This document shows, piece by piece, positions 1 through 8,184 of a stretch of 33,074 bases of DNA (positions are counted from its first letter, which is position 1; every line of letters starts with the position of its first letter). The translations under genes and the position numbers were made by a program. The DNA lies in assembly GCA_002422285.1 (NCBI GenBank), contig DIUF01000033.1, positions 1-33,074 of the forward strand. Direction: 5' to 3'. The stretch comes from Flavobacteriales bacterium UBA6165 (GTDB lineage Bacteria; Bacteroidota; Bacteroidia; Flavobacteriales_D; Crocinitomicaceae). Under the pieces are notes generated by a model. It was not told where the DNA came from. It did no database searches and saw nothing but the letters and a program-made list of their open reading frames with translations.

Positions 1-816
1 GCTCCCATAAGCTTCGTTCAAGCTCAAAATTGCGTTGATTCTTCACTTATCCAACCAGATGGTATTTGTTTTGATGTTTATATCCCCGTTTGTGGATGCA
101 ATGGGATTACATATACCAATAGCTGCTATGCCGAAATTTTAGGAGGTGTTATAGATTTTACACCAGGATCCTGTGCGGGTGACATTATTGATGCTGAACC
201 GTGCACAGATGTTGCCGATGTGGATTTTGGTGACTGTGATATGGCTCTGGGAATAACAATCATCAACGGTCAATGTGCATTTGTTTCAGGTTGCGGATTT
301 GTTGTGGATGACATCAATTATGCACCAGCGTTTTACAATACTATTGAAGCATGTGAGGCTTGTTTCAAAACCGAACCTATTGATTCAGAACCATGTACAG
401 ACCTTGCTAACATAGATTTCGGTCCCTGCTCTATGTTCATTGGCTATGCTTTAAATGGCGGTCAATGTGTGCCGTTGTCGGGTTGTGGAACTGTATCGAA
501 CAATGTGAATTACCAAAATGCACTCTATGCCACTGAAGCCGAATGTGAATTGTGTTTGAGCAGCAATGGAATTTCCGATGATGCAGTAACTGCTATTGTG
601 TTATATCCGAATCCTGCGCAGGATATGTTGCATATTGTTTCCAAAATTGAAATCAATCACATCATTATTTACAACAGCGCGGGAAATGAAATTTTTGTAA
701 GCAGCACTGCAGGTCAAGAATTTAGCCTAGACATTAGAAACTGGGGTTCTGGCTTATATTTCATTCAAATACAAACCGTTAATGGAATAATTACTTCCAA
801 GGTTTTAGTGCATTAA
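1..816 (+). CDS. Secreted Kazal/cysteine-rich protein with T9SS sorting domain (5' partial)
   Basis: The frame is open from base 1, so the start lies upstream. The first residues (APISFVQAQ) look like the end of a signal peptide, so little is missing. Next comes a Kazal-like domain, about nt 31-174, with core PVCGCNGITYTNSC and a closing GSC. Two homologous modules follow (about nt 199-366 and 391-558), each with exactly the same cysteine spacing, C-x10-C-x12-C-x5-C-x19-C-x2-C. The protein ends with a T9SS type A sorting domain (YPNPAQDML, later GLYFIQIQ). Kazal domains are known as serine protease inhibitors. The role of the two modules is unknown to me, although GDC/GPC, GQC, SGCG and the final EACEAC resemble a Kunitz layout with altered spacing. 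I infer an extracellular, disulphide-rich protein. It converges with folC, leaving only 8 bp between the stop codons and no visible terminator. Confidence 0.85.
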   Translation, partial: APISFVQAQNCVDSSLIQPDGICFDVYIPVCGCNGITYTNSCYAEILGGVIDFTPGSCAGDIIDAEPCTDVADVDFGDCDMALGITIINGQCAFVSGCGFVVDDINYAPAFYNTIEACEACFKTEPIDSEPCTDLANIDFGPCSMFIGYALNGGQCVPLSGCGTVSNNVNYQNALYATEAECELCLSSNGISDDAVTAIVLYPNPAQDMLHIVSKIEINHIIIYNSAGNEIFVSSTAGQEFSLDIRNWGSGLYFIQIQTVNGIITSKVLVH

Positions 817-824
817 GCCATTTG

Positions 825-2042
825 TTAGAGCAATCCACCAACAAGAAAAAAACTCCCGAAAACCAAGACCAAATCTTCGTCATGTGCAGATTCCAACGCA
901 GTTTGATAAGCTGATTTGGCGCTTGCATGAATCACAAAATTTACGAAATTATCAGGAATTGTATTTTTCCATTCGTCAACAGTTCGCGAACGCATATTGC
1001 TGAATTGCGTAAAATGATAAATTGCATCTTTTGGGAAAATATCAAACACCTCGGTCAAATCTTTGTCGTTAGCCGCACCAAAAACAATATGCAAGCGATT
1101 GAATTTCAAAGACTTCAATTCATACAATAAAACGCGAATGCCTGAAATGTTGTGGGCCACATCAAAAATAACCATGGGATTTTCTTGAATCAATTCCATG
1201 CGACCATGAAAATCTGTCAGTTTTGAAACATTTTTCAGGGCATTATCAACTTGAGCAGGTTGTATTTCAAGTGACATCAAATCACAATACCATTCGAAGG
1301 CCTGTTTGGCGGTGTGTAAATTCATTTGTTGATAGCTGCCCAATAAATCTGATTGTAAATTCCCCGAAAAATCGACCCAACGCAAATATGCATTTTCCTT
1401 TTTGGACTTTTCTTCAAAAACAGATTGTGTTTCCAAGTCCTTTTCTGCGATGAGTACAGGCACATTCGCCTTGATAATTCCTGCTTTTTCACCGGCAATT
1501 TGAGGACGTGTATCACCCAAAAAAATCTGATGGTCGTAACCAATATTGGTGATTACAGATAATTTGGGGAGAATCACATTGGTTGCATCCAAGCGACCGC
1601 CAAGTCCAGTTTCTATGATACAAACATCACAATTTTCATTTTTAAAATGCACCAATGCCAAAGCGAAGGTCAATTCGAAAAAAGATGGTTCAAAATCCAA
1701 GTCTAAACTGGGAATCACGTGCTCAACCCAATACACAACAGCTTCTTCTGAGATTTGAATCCCATCAATCTTGATACGTTCTCGAAAATCGACCAAATGT
1801 GGCGAAGTAAAAATTCCTGTTTTTAAACCATGAGCTTGACACAAAGCCGACAAAATGTGCGACGTACTTCCTTTACCATTTGTGCCAGCGATGTGGATGC
1901 AATTCAAAGAAACATGTGGTTGTTTAGCCAGTTCTAAAAGGCGCTTGACATTGTGTAAATCAGGTTTATAAGCCGCCGCGCCAAGATTTTGATAAGCCGG
2001 AAATCTAGAAAAAAGCCAAGCAACAGCCTCTGAATACAGCAT
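825..2042 (-). CDS. folC: Bifunctional folylpolyglutamate/dihydrofolate synthase
   Basis: This ATP-dependent ligase joins dihydropteroate to glutamate and/or extends the glutamate tail of folates in the cytoplasm. The protein has 405 residues, a little short but normal for Bacteroidota FolC. The Mur-ligase P-loop GTNGKGST is at residues 53-60. It is followed by TSPHLVDFRERI and ETGLGGRLDATN, and the C-terminal domain has FDVAHN. It starts 3 bp after the tonB stop and is the last gene of the exbB-exbD-tonB-folC series, so it is probably cotranscribed. Whether both activities are present cannot be told from sequence alone. Confidence 0.95.
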   Translation of the reverse strand: MLYSEAVAWLFSRFPAYQNLGAAAYKPDLHNVKRLLELAKQPHVSLNCIHIAGTNGKGSTSHILSALCQAHGLKTGIFTSPHLVDFRERIKIDGIQISEEAVVYWVEHVIPSLDLDFEPSFFELTFALALVHFKNENCDVCIIETGLGGRLDATNVILPKLSVITNIGYDHQIFLGDTRPQIAGEKAGIIKANVPVLIAEKDLETQSVFEEKSKKENAYLRWVDFSGNLQSDLLGSYQQMNLHTAKQAFEWYCDLMSLEIQPAQVDNALKNVSKLTDFHGRMELIQENPMVIFDVAHNISGIRVLLYELKSLKFNRLHIVFGAANDKDLTEVFDIFPKDAIYHFTQFSNMRSRTVDEWKNTIPDNFVNFVIHASAKSAYQTALESAHDEDLVLVFGSFFLVGGLL

Positions 2043-2045
2043 GAA

Positions 2046-2786
2046 TTAATGTGCCGATATTTGGATAGTAACCGTGGTTGTATAATCAGGAGTGCCAGAA
2101 GGTCGAGTATCGTACTTCATGCAATCCAAAACAGCTCGTCTTGCTGCATTAATAGCCGATGTTGAAGTTAAGGTAGATTGAGCAGAGACGTTTGTGGCAC
2201 TCTTCACTTTTCCTGTATAATCAACAACGATTCGCAGTACTACTTTGCCTTCATCTCCGTGAAAATCTGGGCGACAAGCACGCTGAACAACAGATCTATT
2301 TCCACCACCAGTGTTGCTTGTTCCATCACCGCCAGGACCAGGATCACCCTGACCTTGACCAAAGCCAGGACCATTTCCGCCGCCACCGCCGCCACCTTGA
2401 CCACCACCTCCAAAACTAAAAGTTGGATCTGGTTGTGGATTAGGCGGGTTTGGATTGGTAACAGGCTTCGTGCTACCTTGTCCAGAATTGTGTTGAACCG
2501 GTTTAGGTGTATTGGACGTTAATACTTTATCACCTGCATCTGGAGGTGTTGGGTCAGGTCTATCTGAACTGGCTTCTGCGGCACCACCTCCCGAACCCGA
2601 ACTGCTTGGTTCAATTATCATTTCAGGAGTTAGTTCAATAACCACTGGAATATCTTTGAGAGGAGGATCAGGTTCAGATACCGAAAGGAAAAGCAAAAGA
2701 ATGAGCAATACAGCTCCAAAAACTGCAGCAGTAATCAGTCCACGATTTCTGTCTTTTTCATCAACAATTTCTACTTTCGGCTTCAT
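2046..2786 (-). CDS. tonB: Energy transducer TonB-like protein
   Basis: The protein has 246 residues. A short cytoplasmic N-terminus leads into one TM segment (about residues 19-39). A long periplasmic linker follows, rich in Pro, Gly, Ser and Asn, with a marked glycine run around residues 125-160. The last 80 residues form a TonB-C-like domain (RPDFHGDEGKVVLRIVVD, then AARRAVLDCMKYD). TonB carries proton-motive energy from ExbB/ExbD to outer-membrane receptors. It lies 11 bp after exbD in the canonical order, which supports the call. The glycine-rich linker is compositionally extreme and may vary in length between strains. Receptor partners are not in this window. Confidence 0.85.
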   Translation of the reverse strand: MKPKVEIVDEKDRNRGLITAAVFGAVLLILLLFLSVSEPDPPLKDIPVVIELTPEMIIEPSSSGSGGGAAEASSDRPDPTPPDAGDKVLTSNTPKPVQHNSGQGSTKPVTNPNPPNPQPDPTFSFGGGGQGGGGGGGNGPGFGQGQGDPGPGGDGTSNTGGGNRSVVQRACRPDFHGDEGKVVLRIVVDYTGKVKSATNVSAQSTLTSTSAINAARRAVLDCMKYDTRPSGTPDYTTTVTIQISAH

Positions 2787-2797
2787 AAGATTATTTT

Positions 2798-3223
2798 TTA
2801 GCGTTTCGAATTCTTATCGTATGCCAACAGCGGGCTCCAATTTTCTGCTTGACACAAAGAAATCAGTTTAAAGACAGCCTCATAAGAAGCTTCTTTATCG
2901 CCTGCTATTTTCAATTTCCTATCATCAGAATTGGCCATTTCAGCTAACAATACTTCGCGTGCTTCCTCATAGCTCATATCTTCAAAGACGCTATTGCCTG
3001 AGGTTACAAAATAAGTGTTGTCTGGATTGACACCAACTGCAATTTCAGGGCGAGGTGTTAATGAGTTGGGAATGCCCTGCTCTGCTTCCGGCAAATCGAG
3101 CGGTGTTTGTGGTTCACTCAAAGTACTCATGATGATGAAGAAAACCAATAGCAAAAACACCAAGTCGGTCATGGATGCCATGCCTGCTTCTGCCTTTACT
3201 TTATTTGTTGTTCTCAGTTTCAT
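2798..3223 (-). CDS. exbD: ExbD/TolR-type biopolymer transport protein
   Basis: This 141-residue inner-membrane protein has one TM segment (about residues 20-38), preceded by SMTDLVFLLLVFF. The aspartate in that segment matches the proton-binding Asp conserved in ExbD/TolR. A small periplasmic domain follows. It works with ExbB as a proton channel that drives TonB. The gene starts 7 bp after exbB and ends 11 bp before tonB. Many Bacteroidota loci carry two exbD copies in tandem; only one is present here. Its length is typical of the family. Confidence 0.93.
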   Translation of the reverse strand: MKLRTTNKVKAEAGMASMTDLVFLLLVFFIIMSTLSEPQTPLDLPEAEQGIPNSLTPRPEIAVGVNPDNTYFVTSGNSVFEDMSYEEAREVLLAEMANSDDRKLKIAGDKEASYEAVFKLISLCQAENWSPLLAYDKNSKR

Positions 3224-3230
3224 GATTCAA

Positions 3231-3917
3231 TTATTTACCAGGTTCGTTCAACAAATCCATAAAGTCGATCGCTGCATTTTCCATTTTGTACACAACCGAC
3301 TCGATTCTAGCCACCAAGAAGTTGTAAGCCACATAAGCCATAATACCAACAATCAAGCCACCAACTGTAGTGATCATCGCTTGCATGATACCTGGAGAAA
3401 TCGTAGACAATTCTAAGGAGCGCATGCTTTTCATTTCAATAAATACTTGAACCATACCCAAAGTAGTACCTAAAAAGCCCAACATTGGAGCTACGCCTGC
3501 TGAAGTTGCTAAGAAACTTAAGCGTTGCTCTAAACGCATTACTTCAAGACGCCCAGTGTTTTCAATACTCACTGCGATGTCTTCTTGAGATTTACCCAAA
3601 CGGCTGATTCCTTTTTCAATCATGCGTGCAGCTGGATTTTCAGAACGTGCACAGAGGTCTTTAGCTGAGTCTATTTTACCTTCTTTCAAATACTCCTTAA
3701 TCTTGACCATAAAGTCCTTTTCTTCTTTAGAAGATCGTTTAACAGCTAAGTAACGCTCTACGAAAATGTACACCACGATAACAGACATAATCATCAAAGG
3801 AATCATGATGAACAAACTGCCACCATTTTCTCCAGCAACTAATGTCCATAAGGACGTTTCTGCTGTACCGACAGTAATATTTGCAGGTTCACCTGCTTGC
3901 AACAAAATTGGATTCAT
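3231..3917 (-). CDS. exbB: MotA/TolQ/ExbB family proton channel protein
   Basis: The protein has 228 residues and three TM segments (about 35-55, 140-165 and 180-205). The family core is visible: LSFLATSAGVAPMLGFLGTT in the second segment region and ISPGIMQAMITTVGGLIVGI in the third. ExbB forms the pentameric channel around ExbD and powers TonB. A 66-bp gap separates it from nhaD upstream, and a perfect -7 box (TAACTTTG) lies at 3976-3983. The exbB-exbD-tonB-folC unit may therefore have its own promoter in addition to readthrough from nhaD. Confidence 0.93.
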   Translation of the reverse strand: MNPILLQAGEPANITVGTAETSLWTLVAGENGGSLFIMIPLMIMSVIVVYIFVERYLAVKRSSKEEKDFMVKIKEYLKEGKIDSAKDLCARSENPAARMIEKGISRLGKSQEDIAVSIENTGRLEVMRLEQRLSFLATSAGVAPMLGFLGTTLGMVQVFIEMKSMRSLELSTISPGIMQAMITTVGGLIVGIMAYVAYNFLVARIESVVYKMENAAIDFMDLLNEPGK

Positions 3918-3975
3918 TTTTTTAATTATTTAATGTAAGAAGGTATTTCTTACTCGGTTAACGTTATTGATGATA

Positions 3976-3983
3976 CAAAGTTA
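3976..3983 (-). promoter_or_regulatory. Putative -7 box for exbB operon
   Basis: The minus strand reads TAACTTTG, a perfect match to the Bacteroidota -7 consensus TAnnTTTG. It sits directly after the nhaD stop codon and would give a leader of about 50 nt before exbB. I do not see a clean -33 TTTG at the usual distance, so this is tentative. Confidence 0.4.
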
Positions 3984-5456
3984 CTAACTAAACATAAAAT
4001 AATAAACCGCTGCTCCAGCAAAATATCCGGAGAGCGCAAGAAGCGTAATTTTCTTAGCATACCAGCCGAAAGATATCTTCTCTAATCCCATAACAGCAAC
4101 ACCAGCCGCTGAACCAATAATGAGAGCTGAACCACCAGTTCCTGCACAATAGGCCAAGAACTGCCAGAACTGTCCATCTTTAGCGAAAGAACCTGAGGCT
4201 TCAACTGCATACATCCCTTGAGCGGCTGCAACGAGAGGTACGTTATCAACAATAGCTGAAAGAATACCAATAACCATATTGATGGAATATATATTTCCCG
4301 CAAAAGCACCATCTAAGAAATCAGCTGTTTTTATCAAAATCCCAACCTCCTGTAATGCAGCCACAGCCATCAAGATGCCAAGGAAAAACAAAACACTTGC
4401 AGAATCAATTTTTTTCAATACGGTTAAAGGAGATAAACTCGCGCGATCAGCTGTTGATTTCCCTTTGTGCATCAATTCAGTGACTGCCCAAATAACACCC
4501 AGAGAGAGCATCATTCCTGTAAATGGAGGTAAGTGTGTTAATGTTTTAAAAACAGGTACAAACAATAAACCCACTAAACCTAAAATAAATACAAACAAAC
4601 GCTCGCCCTCTGTAGTTGGATTCAAATAATGGTCGGCATCATGCACTCGAATTGGACGTTCAACTGTACCCCCACGCATCAAATAAGAAGCAATTATAAG
4701 TGGAACAAGCATGGCCACCAAAGAAGGCAGAATCAAATCAACAACAATTTTAGAAGATGTTGGTAACTGACCATTGTTCCACAACATTGTGGTTGTAACG
4801 TCACCGATTGGAGACCATGCTCCTCCAGAGTTTGCTGCAATAACAACCATCCCCGCAAAGAACCAACGCGTTCCTTGATCTTTTATAAGTTTCCGCAGTA
4901 CAGATATCATAACAATGGATGTTGTCAAGTTATCCAAAGCAGCTGACATAAAGAAAGTCAAAATACAAACAACCCATAGCAATTTAACGGTGTTAGTAGT
5001 TGTTATCTTGTCTGTTATAACAGCAAAACCCTCATGGGCATCAATCAATTCTACGATTGTCATGGCTCCCATTAAAAAAAACAAGATTGCTGCGATATCG
5101 AACAAATGATGCTCTAATCCGTGCGAAACATAATGTTGGATGATGCTTTTGGTATCCTCATTCGTAGTTGGATTAGGAGACTGATGATTTCCTATTTCAT
5201 TTTCATGCTTTACGATTTCAGTCTGAACATACTGGTGGAACTTAGGCAATCTCTCTTTCAAACCTTCCTCTTGGGCAATTTCGGTTAAGGGAGCGCTCAC
5301 ATCAACGTGCAGCGCATCTCCTGGAAAAATAGCATATAAGCCCCAACTCAGCATTCCGACCAGTAGTGCGGGTGCAGCCTTGTCAATATGTATATTGTGC
5401 TCCAATGTTATCGCCAGATAACCAAGGAGAAAAACGATTGCCATTATAAATTCCAT
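3984..5456 (-). CDS. nhaD: NhaD-type Na+/H+ antiporter
   Basis: The protein has 490 residues with many TM segments and no soluble domain apart from a charged loop at about residues 60-105. Family landmarks include FDIAAILFFLMGAMTIVELI, ALDNLTTSIVMISVLRKLI, NSGGAWSPIGDVTTTMLW, AIVDNVPLVAAAQGMY and GTGGSALIIGSAAGVAVMG. These match the NhaD branch of the ion transporter superfamily, in which the buried Asp residues of the DN motifs bind the ions. It exchanges Na+ or Li+ for protons across the inner membrane, for salt and pH homeostasis. It lies 29 bp after the amino-acid dehydrogenase and upstream of exbB. Confidence 0.93.
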   Translation of the reverse strand: MEFIMAIVFLLGYLAITLEHNIHIDKAAPALLVGMLSWGLYAIFPGDALHVDVSAPLTEIAQEEGLKERLPKFHQYVQTEIVKHENEIGNHQSPNPTTNEDTKSIIQHYVSHGLEHHLFDIAAILFFLMGAMTIVELIDAHEGFAVITDKITTTNTVKLLWVVCILTFFMSAALDNLTTSIVMISVLRKLIKDQGTRWFFAGMVVIAANSGGAWSPIGDVTTTMLWNNGQLPTSSKIVVDLILPSLVAMLVPLIIASYLMRGGTVERPIRVHDADHYLNPTTEGERLFVFILGLVGLLFVPVFKTLTHLPPFTGMMLSLGVIWAVTELMHKGKSTADRASLSPLTVLKKIDSASVLFFLGILMAVAALQEVGILIKTADFLDGAFAGNIYSINMVIGILSAIVDNVPLVAAAQGMYAVEASGSFAKDGQFWQFLAYCAGTGGSALIIGSAAGVAVMGLEKISFGWYAKKITLLALSGYFAGAAVYYFMFS

Positions 5457-5485
5457 GTTCTGTAAGTTTTATGTTTGATATTGGT

Positions 5486-6715
5486 TTATACAAGTTGATT
5501 AAGAGCGATTTCAAATGCTGTTTTAGCAATACTTGTTTTCGCTTGATTTTTAGCATGAGTTTTCAATAAAGCCTCTTTGATTATATTTGAAGTGTCTTCA
5601 AAAATCCCGGCATCTGTCAAAGCATCCAAATCGTTACTCATTAAATAAGCAAAGACTCGAGCCATACCGCAGTTTGAGATAAAATCGGGAATCACACTCA
5701 TTTTGCTATCAGCATAATCTGCGATAGGGCCGAAGAAAATTTCAGGGTCGGCGAAAGGTACATTGGCACCAGCAGAAATCACTTCAATTCCAGCGCTAAG
5801 AATTCTATCTATCTGGTCACGTGTTATCAAGCGCGATGCAGCACATGGCAAAAATACTTCTGCTTTGACATCCCAAATTTTGGCATTCACTTCCTCAAAA
5901 GAAAGTAAGTTTGATGATGCCAATTCATTTCCATTTTTATTGAGAAACAAATCCACAATTTCTTGATGAGAAAAACCATGCTCGTTAATGAGACCACCCA
6001 CTCTATCAATAATCCCAACCACTTTAGCACCCTGTTGAGACAAGTAAAAAGCAGCAGCAGAACCCACATTACCCCAACCTTGCACAATAACGCGTTTGTC
6101 TTTTACACTCCCCCCCCAGATGTTATAATAATGTTTTACAGACTCAGCAACGCCATAGCCAGTAATCATATCTGCAACAACATATTTTCGTTCAACTGCT
6201 GGAGAATAAACATCAGATTCTAATACTTTCAAAACCCCCTGACGGAGCTGACCAATTCTTCTAATTTTCTGTGCGTCGCGTGGCTGAAAATGTCCGTTAA
6301 AAACACCCTCCTGCGGATGCCAAACACCACAATCTTCTGTGATTGGAATAACTTCGTGAATTTCATCTACGTTCAAATCACCACCTGTGCCATAATAATG
6401 CTTCAATAGTGGAGTTACAGCTTTATACCAACGTTCCAAAACACCTTTTTTGCGCGGATCTTTTGGGTCGAAATTGATTCCTGATTTTGCGCCTCCTATA
6501 GCTGGACCAGCAACAGTGAATTTTACCTCCATCGTTTTGGCCAATGATTCCACCTCTCTTTTATCCAAACCCTGACGCATTCTTGTGCCTCCACCTGCAG
6601 CTCCTCCTCTCAAAGAATTAATTACAACCCAACCTTCGGCCTCTGTTTCACTGTCTTTCCATTCAAATACTATCTCAGGACGCTTATTCTCAAACTTATG
6701 GAGTAACTCTTGCAT
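5486..6715 (-). CDS. Glu/Leu/Phe/Val dehydrogenase family protein
   Basis: This NAD(P)-dependent amino-acid dehydrogenase of 409 residues would reversibly deaminate glutamate or branched-chain amino acids. The N-terminal substrate domain has GGTRMRQG (about residues 42-49) and GPAIGGAKSGINFDP (about 70-84), with the conserved lysine of the family. The Rossmann domain has the nucleotide loop GWGNVGSA at about 213-220. Sequence alone does not fix the substrate. It is probably the first gene of the transcript leading into nhaD: a perfect -7 box lies about 23 bp upstream, and the next gene upstream (the EnvC-like gene) ends 122 bp away. Confidence 0.9.
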   Translation of the reverse strand: MQELLHKFENKRPEIVFEWKDSETEAEGWVVINSLRGGAAGGGTRMRQGLDKREVESLAKTMEVKFTVAGPAIGGAKSGINFDPKDPRKKGVLERWYKAVTPLLKHYYGTGGDLNVDEIHEVIPITEDCGVWHPQEGVFNGHFQPRDAQKIRRIGQLRQGVLKVLESDVYSPAVERKYVVADMITGYGVAESVKHYYNIWGGSVKDKRVIVQGWGNVGSAAAFYLSQQGAKVVGIIDRVGGLINEHGFSHQEIVDLFLNKNGNELASSNLLSFEEVNAKIWDVKAEVFLPCAASRLITRDQIDRILSAGIEVISAGANVPFADPEIFFGPIADYADSKMSVIPDFISNCGMARVFAYLMSNDLDALTDAGIFEDTSNIIKEALLKTHAKNQAKTSIAKTAFEIALNQLV

Positions 6716-6737
6716 ATCAGATTTTTCAGTTTCGGCG

Positions 6738-6745
6738 CAAAAGTA
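6738..6745 (-). promoter_or_regulatory. Putative -7 box for the dehydrogenase gene
   Basis: The minus strand reads TACTTTTG, a perfect TAnnTTTG match, within the 122-bp gap between the EnvC-like gene and the dehydrogenase. A start just downstream gives a leader of about 15-20 nt. The -33 element is not clear, with only isolated TTG trinucleotides upstream. Confidence 0.45.
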
Positions 6746-6837
6746 TAATAACGAAGCAACATAGGCCTCCCTATTTCAGTTTTTTTATGAATAATGTCAG
6801 GTTTATAAGTTCAATATTCAAAAATGAGATGGATATG

Positions 6838-8184
6838 CTATTTACTTAGCCACAACTCCGGATTTAATTTTTGGGGCGTATTACCATTGATGACATGTAT
6901 TTCAAAATGTAAAATTGAAATATTGCCTTGTGGTAAAAGTGAGCCTAACAAATGCTTGTGAGCCACTTTTGCTCCTTTTGTAACATAAACATCCTGCATG
7001 TTTGCATAAACAGTTCTGTAATTCCCATGGCTCAAAATCACTGCTTTGCCGGCACCAGGAATCGTGATAATAGAACTTACTTCCCCTTCAAATACAGCGC
7101 GAACTTCAGCACCTCGATTGGTGCTAATATCAATACCATTATTGTCGGTATATACGTTGGCTATGGTCGGATGAGCATTGCGTCCAAAGCGTTCTACTAC
7201 GCTTCCAACACTTACTGGATAAGGCAATCGACCTTTATTGGCAGCGAAATTATTACCCGCGAGCTTAGCCTCTGGCGTTAAACCAAATTCATCTGGCTTG
7301 GTGACAGGTTTTGTTTCTGATGGCTTAGTTTCTGATGGTTTTGTTTCTGATGGTTTTGTGCCGGGATTCTGATTGTTTTGCTTGGCCAATTCTTCTTTTC
7401 GTTTTCGTTCTTCTTCCTCGCGTTTCTTGCGTTCTCTCTCACGCTCTTCTGCCAACTCCTGCTCTATTGCCTTTTGAATTTGATTTTGAACTTGTGCCTT
7501 TTTGCGCTCATCATCCGCCAATCTTGCTCTTAAAGAAGACTCTTCAGCTTTGACCACATTGAATACTTCTTGCTGCTTCTGTTTGTCTGCAAGTAAAGTC
7601 TCGCGTTCGAGGCGTTTTGAGGCTGCCAATTCAAGGGCATTTTTTCGCGCTTTCTCTAGCTCTTGCTGTTCTATTAAAATCTGTTCTTGATTAGAGCGTA
7701 TCAATTGCACTTGCCTAGATCGGACTTCATTTATTTTTTCTAAATACATGGCTCGTCTCATCGCTTGATTGAAATTATCACTTGAAAAAACAAACATTAA
7801 TTTATTTAAATTTCCTCGGTTTTTATATGCATAAACAACCATTTCACTATACTGTTGCTTGAGCGCGCTGGTTTTCGAGCTTAGCTGCTTCATCGAATTC
7901 TCAAGTTCGCCAATACGCTGCTCAGTGCTCCTGATTTGTAAATCAATGTTTCGAACCAATTGTTCTCTCAAGGCCAAATTCCGCTCAATGAGTTGCAACT
8001 CTACTGTCCTATTTCGCAAATCGTTCTCGGTCTTACCTAGTAATTTCTTGGTGTTCTGAATTCGATTTTCTATTTGCTTCCGCTCTTTTTCGAGTTGCTC
8101 TTTTTTCTTGCTTTGCGACCAAGACAATTGTGTTGCAAGAACAATAAACAAAAACATCAATATTTTATTTGCTGCATTTTTCAT
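6838..8184 (-). CDS. EnvC-like murein hydrolase activator (degenerate LytM/M23 domain)
   Basis: I chose the ATG at 8184 (MKNAANKILMFL) because it begins a clean signal peptide; an ATG at 8199 would add five residues. After the signal peptide (about 1-23) comes a long coiled coil (about 25-265), a low-complexity linker with SETKP repeats (about 275-292), and a C-terminal LytM/M23-like domain (about 320-448). Active LytM enzymes use an H-x3-D zinc pair, a YxH histidine and an HxH motif. Here I see NGID (Asn for His), YANM (Asn for His) and ILHF (Ile for the first His), so the domain should not cleave peptidoglycan. EnvC and NlpD are known degenerate LytM proteins that activate amidases, and I infer the same role. 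It overlaps the end of the DUF4292 gene by 20 nt, which suggests translational coupling. Confidence 0.85.
   Translation of the reverse strand: MKNAANKILMFLFIVLATQLSWSQSKKKEQLEKERKQIENRIQNTKKLLGKTENDLRNRTVELQLIERNLALREQLVRNIDLQIRSTEQRIGELENSMKQLSSKTSALKQQYSEMVVYAYKNRGNLNKLMFVFSSDNFNQAMRRAMYLEKINEVRSRQVQLIRSNQEQILIEQQELEKARKNALELAASKRLERETLLADKQKQQEVFNVVKAEESSLRARLADDERKKAQVQNQIQKAIEQELAEERERERKKREEEERKRKEELAKQNNQNPGTKPSETKPSETKPSETKPVTKPDEFGLTPEAKLAGNNFAANKGRLPYPVSVGSVVERFGRNAHPTIANVYTDNNGIDISTNRGAEVRAVFEGEVSSIITIPGAGKAVILSHGNYRTVYANMQDVYVTKGAKVAHKHLLGSLLPQGNISILHFEIHVINGNTPQKLNPELWLSK
7307..7360 (-). repeat. 15-bp in-frame tandem repeat in the EnvC-like linker
   Basis: About 3.6 copies of a 15-bp unit (plus strand GGTTTTGTTTCTGAT) encode repeated SETKP in the linker between the coiled coil and the LytM domain. 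The unit is a multiple of three, so copy changes would alter linker length without a frameshift. Confidence 0.9.

Noticed and set aside
2178..2522. Plus-strand ORFs opposite tonB and other genes, such as 14534-14914
   Set aside because: They are antisense shadows of well-supported genes, with odd composition and no domain.
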